Positions 15,278 to 18,159 of a DNA stretch of 18,159 nt are shown here, piece by piece. Within the stretch, counting starts at the first letter, position 1, and every line of letters starts with the position of its first letter. Source of the stretch: Candidatus Puniceispirillum sp. (GTDB lineage: Bacteria > Pseudomonadota > Alphaproteobacteria > Puniceispirillales > Puniceispirillaceae); NCBI GenBank assembly GCA_018668795.1, contig JABJBD010000186.1, positions 1-18,159 of the forward strand, given 5' to 3'. The notes beneath the pieces are model-generated. The model worked only from the letters and a program-made list of their open reading frames with translations, did no database searches and was not told the DNA's origin. The position numbers were made by a program, and so were the translations under genes.

Positions 15278-16291
15278 TCAGTCTACTATAATGCGGGCAC
15301 CGGTGAAGCCCATATTAACGACACCGTCCAACAATTTGTCTGCCAACTTTACTTCGCTAATAGGACCCAGCCTCACGCGGTACAGTGTTTGCCCAGCTTT
15401 ATCAACAGATGATACAACGCCATCGCCTACTGCCGACACTTTTGTCAAAACACTTGTTGCATTACTTTTGGTGTGAAACGCGCCAACCTGTACCCAGATA
15501 TTGGTTGTAATTGGCGCCACTTCTATGACTTCACCAACCCGGGCATTTGCTAATAGTTCAATGGCCGATTGCTGAACAACATTTGCTGGCTTCGTTTTGT
15601 TTGAGTTTGACCGTGTTGTCAGGCTTACTTTTGGCTGCGTAACAGCATCAGTTTGAGGCATATCTTCAGGACTGTCAGCCAGTTCAGGGAATTTTCCCAC
15701 TTTAGCAAGTTGTTCAAGGCGCAAGCTTTGCTCAGCAAGCAATTGAACCCTGACGCGTGCTAATCCGTTTTTCTTGTACCCTATCAATTTTGCTGACGCG
15801 CGAGATAAATCAATTATCCGACCTGCCACAAACGGGCCACGGTCATTTATACGAACGACAAGCGATTTACCATTATCAAGATTGGTGACACGCACAACAC
15901 TTGGCATCGGAAGGGTTTTATGCGCCGCTGTTATTTTTCTAGGGTCAAAAATTTCGCCATTTGCTGTCAATTTTCCAGCAAATTCATCACCGTACCATGA
16001 TCCTATACCTGTCTCATCATAGGCCAGATCACGATCTGGATAATACCAAATACCAGCCACTTGATAAGGGTTGCCGACTTTATAACGTGGGGCAGCTACA
16101 ACTTTATTGCCGTCAGCACCATCTTTAGAAGCTTTGCCAACTTTCCATTCAACATCGTCACTGTCAGTTTGCTGGGCTGTTTTGTTTTTTTGACTTTTTT
16201 TGAAAAGATCGACAGCAAGTTCGGCGGTCGTACAACCTTGAAACAAAAAAGCGCTCATCAAAATAACAAGAGATAATCGAAGCATAACCAT
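15278..16291 (-). CDS. rlpA: RlpA-type septal ring lytic transglycosylase lipoprotein with SPOR domain
   Basis: RlpA is an outer-membrane lipoprotein; in Pseudomonas it cleaves denuded glycan strands at the division site. The 337-residue product has a signal peptide ending LFQGC with lipidated Cys20; Phe at -3 and Gln at -2 make the lipobox a little unusual. The double-psi beta-barrel domain (about 93-185) contains Glu113 (TANGEIFD), His124 (AAHKTLP) and Asp150 (RINDRGPF), matching the known active-site residues. A low-complexity linker (200-250) leads to a SPOR domain (about 262-337, WVQVGAFHTKSNA) that binds denuded peptidoglycan at septa. ATG at 16291 is 18 bases after the upstream transglycosylase stop; a second ATG at 16285 is possible. 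Confidence 0.94.
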   Translation of the reverse strand: MVMLRLSLVILMSAFLFQGCTTAELAVDLFKKSQKNKTAQQTDSDDVEWKVGKASKDGADGNKVVAAPRYKVGNPYQVAGIWYYPDRDLAYDETGIGSWYGDEFAGKLTANGEIFDPRKITAAHKTLPMPSVVRVTNLDNGKSLVVRINDRGPFVAGRIIDLSRASAKLIGYKKNGLARVRVQLLAEQSLRLEQLAKVGKFPELADSPEDMPQTDAVTQPKVSLTTRSNSNKTKPANVVQQSAIELLANARVGEVIEVAPITTNIWVQVGAFHTKSNATSVLTKVSAVGDGVVSSVDKAGQTLYRVRLGPISEVKLADKLLDGVVNMGFTGARIIVD

Positions 16292-16309
16292 GGGTGATTT
16301 ATCCGAATA

Positions 16310-17293
16310 TTACCTTAACGTATCTGAAAGATGGCCAATTGCCAGAGCATAATAATTTGACCTATTCCAAGCTAGAATCGAGTCAAAATTACTATAAACG
16401 AGGAACGTAGGACCCGATGCACCAGATGGCATAACAAGTCGGGCCTTTAAATCTGCCGTCGGCAATGCCGATCCATCAACGGCAAGTGCCCCTGCGGCCG
16501 ACCATGTTGCAAGTTTGACATTCGTTTTGGCTTCAGCCAGTTGTATTGGCGTCTTGCCATTCATTTTAAAGCCCTGTGGTATGGAAACCATGCGTCCCCA
16601 TGTTCGATCGTCACGCCACCCTGCTTGAGAAAGATAATAAGCTGTAGAGGCAAACACATCTTCAGTTGTTGCCCAGATATCACGCTGGCCATCACCATGC
16701 CAATCGACAGCATAAGATAAGAAGCTAGATGGCATAAATTGGCTTTGCCCCATTGCCCCAGCCCATGACCCTTTCATGTTAGCAGCGGTAATATGCCCTT
16801 CTTCAAGGATTTGCAAAGCATTCAAAAGTTCTTTTCGGAAATAGGCACTTCGACGCCCATCATATGCCAGTGTTGCCAGTGAATGCGGAACATTGAAAGA
16901 CCCAAGATAACGTCCAAAACTGGTTTCAACGCCCCAAAAGGTAATAATAAAACGCTTTTGAACACCATATTTTTTTGACACTTTGGTCAAAATTTCGTCA
17001 TGCTCTATCATTTTTTTGGTTGCAATTCGCTGCCGCGCTTTTGAAACAACCTTGCCAAGATATTCGTCAAAAGTCATTTTGAATTCAGGTTGATTCCGAT
17101 CCAATTCAATAACTCTGGGAATAGGTTTGGCGTTGCCAAGAGCTTCATCAAAAATTTTATCAGAAATACCACGCGCCTTTGCGTCAATCCGGAATTCGGC
17201 AAGCCATTGTTCAAAAGACTGATTTTGTGCAAAAGCAGGTTGCACTAACAACATACATATCGACACCAAACCAACAATAAGGGAATGTTTCAT
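16310..17293 (-). CDS. MltB-family lytic murein transglycosylase
   Basis: This 327-residue periplasmic enzyme cleaves peptidoglycan glycan strands to 1,6-anhydro products. It has a classic signal peptide (1-22, ending PAFA before QNQ). The SLT fold shows the catalytic glutamate Glu123 in FWGVETSFGRYLG, the family stretch GSWAGAMGQSQFMPSSF and YAVDWHGDGQRDIW. The open frame ends soon after the catalytic domain, so the C-terminal peptidoglycan-binding domain found in many alphaproteobacterial relatives is absent. The start is well supported by TAGGAG eight bases before the ATG. It precedes rlpA by 18 bases in the same direction, so two glycan-cleaving enzymes are probably co-expressed. The lack of a lipobox separates it from E. 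coli MltB itself, which is a lipoprotein. Confidence 0.93.
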   Translation of the reverse strand: MKHSLIVGLVSICMLLVQPAFAQNQSFEQWLAEFRIDAKARGISDKIFDEALGNAKPIPRVIELDRNQPEFKMTFDEYLGKVVSKARQRIATKKMIEHDEILTKVSKKYGVQKRFIITFWGVETSFGRYLGSFNVPHSLATLAYDGRRSAYFRKELLNALQILEEGHITAANMKGSWAGAMGQSQFMPSSFLSYAVDWHGDGQRDIWATTEDVFASTAYYLSQAGWRDDRTWGRMVSIPQGFKMNGKTPIQLAEAKTNVKLATWSAAGALAVDGSALPTADLKARLVMPSGASGPTFLVYSNFDSILAWNRSNYYALAIGHLSDTLR

Positions 17294-17447
17294 TGATTTG
17301 GCTCCTACCAGAATTAATGTTCGCGGCTAAGCGCAACAAAGTGTCTTAATTACCGTCAACGTCGTTTCTACATGCTAATGCGGAAGTCTGTTTTGGAGCA
17401 ACTACAGATTACAGAAAATAACCATGTTTTAACCTGTTTTTACTGAT

Positions 17448-18159
17448 TTACACATCAATGAGAATTTTTTGCCCTGTATTACGCGCTAGGCGGGTCTGTA
17501 AAGAAATCCCCAGCAAGGGAGGAACGATAAGCAATGTCGCGAGCGTTGACAAAGCCAGCCCCCCAAATACCACCACACCAATGCCGCGATATAATTCAGA
17601 TCCAGCGCCTGGAAAAATCACCAAGGGTACTAAGCCAAACAATGATGTCAGCGTGGACATGAAAATCGGTCTTATTCGATTCCGTGTGGCTTCGAGAATG
17701 GCATCAGCTGGTGACATGCCCTCCTCACGTAAATGCAAAACGGTTTGTTCGATTAGCAAGATTGCATTATTGACCACCACACCTGTCAGAATAACAAAGC
17801 CAAGCATGGTCAACATATCTAGTGGCTGACGCACAAATATGTTCAGCAAAGCAAGGCCGCCAATACCACCAGCACCAGCAACCGGAATTGCCAACAAAAT
17901 AATCAATGGCATAACAAAACTACGCAACAAAATAACCATCAGCAAAAATATCACCGCGATAGCCGTTGCTACATTTGACTGCATTGCTTTCCATGTCTGA
18001 TCCATAGCACTTGCAGCACCTCGCAATGAAATAGACACACCTTTTTCACGCGCCATTACGCTAATTTCCGGCAAAATTTCGGTTTTAATTTGCTGAACAG
18101 CATCTTCCAGCGTGACTGACTCATTGGGACGTAATTGCAATGAAAGAGATTGCTTGCCA
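17448..18159 (-). CDS. RND-family efflux permease, C-terminal part (runs off right edge)
   Basis: This is the last 236 codons of a resistance-nodulation-division inner-membrane transporter, which uses the proton gradient to export substrates. The frame is open to the right edge, where it reads GKQSLSLQLRPNESV, so the start is outside the window. A short porter-domain piece (SISLRGAASAMDQTWKAM) precedes five membrane helices. These fit TM8-TM12, including MLTMLGFVILTGVVVNNAILLIEQ, RIRPIFMSTLTSLFGLVPLV and VFGGLALSTLATLLIVPPLL. The pattern fits the HAE-1/AcrB-type superfamily, but substrate cannot be inferred. It is followed by a 154-base gap before the mltB-type gene, in which I see no convincing terminator, only a weak CAG-AAAA/TTTTCTG pairing. 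Confidence 0.93.
   Translation of the reverse strand, partial: GKQSLSLQLRPNESVTLEDAVQQIKTEILPEISVMAREKGVSISLRGAASAMDQTWKAMQSNVATAIAVIFLLMVILLRSFVMPLIILLAIPVAGAGGIGGLALLNIFVRQPLDMLTMLGFVILTGVVVNNAILLIEQTVLHLREEGMSPADAILEATRNRIRPIFMSTLTSLFGLVPLVIFPGAGSELYRGIGVVVFGGLALSTLATLLIVPPLLGISLQTRLARNTGQKILIDV

Overview
The window looks like a piece of alphaproteobacterial chromosome with a moderate-to-low GC content (by eye, mid-40s percent). Three things point there: the UvrA segment at residues 141-152 reads GIPYSPATGLPI, where many other bacteria have a cysteine-containing CPxC-like version; the gene order uvrA / ssb-gyrA-coaD; and the minus-strand run rlpA - D,D-carboxypeptidase - tmk - holB - metG - tatD - metallo-beta-lactamase phosphodiesterase, which is a common alphaproteobacterial arrangement. 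A marine lineage such as SAR116 would fit, but the sequence alone does not settle it. I see no insertion sequence, prophage or CRISPR array; this is mostly core chromosome.

Layout. 1-1778 (minus): first 592 codons of uvrA. 1934-5796 (plus): ssb with its own intrinsic terminator, then gyrA and coaD joined without a gap. 5797-6068: a 272-base gene-free stretch with several complementary segments. 6069-6144: tRNA-Lys(UUU) with encoded CCA, followed by a strong intrinsic terminator. 6235-6438 (minus): a small unrecognised protein gene with two perfect palindromes upstream. 6661-8927 (plus): a two-gene unit of a YjgN/DUF898 membrane protein and a membrane-anchored M48 zinc protease. 9074-17293 (minus): a long cell-wall and housekeeping run, read from right to left as mltB-type transglycosylase, rlpA, D-Ala-D-Ala carboxypeptidase, tmk, holB, metG, tatD and a PhnP-like hydrolase. 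17448-18159 (minus): C-terminal part of an RND-family permease.

How the genes fit together. uvrA, ssb, gyrA, holB and tmk serve DNA repair, replication and dTTP supply. coaD (coenzyme A), metG and tRNA-Lys serve basic metabolism and translation. The transglycosylase, RlpA and the carboxypeptidase all remodel peptidoglycan and sit next to each other. Overlaps and zero-base junctions (GTGA between tatD and the hydrolase, TAATG between metG and tatD, TAA|ATG between tmk and holB) suggest translational coupling in the minus-strand run.

The most notable feature is an in-frame TAA inside the D-Ala-D-Ala carboxypeptidase gene, at codon 91, where relatives usually have Glu. It separates the SxxK nucleophile motif from the SGN and KTG motifs, while the reading frame is otherwise intact on both sides. 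It could be a very young pseudogene, a sequence error, or a readthrough/reinitiation case. Other points worth a look are a probable leaderless uvrA transcript, a possible structured RNA after coaD, the palindromes before the small gene, and the poorly understood YjgN-M48 pair.
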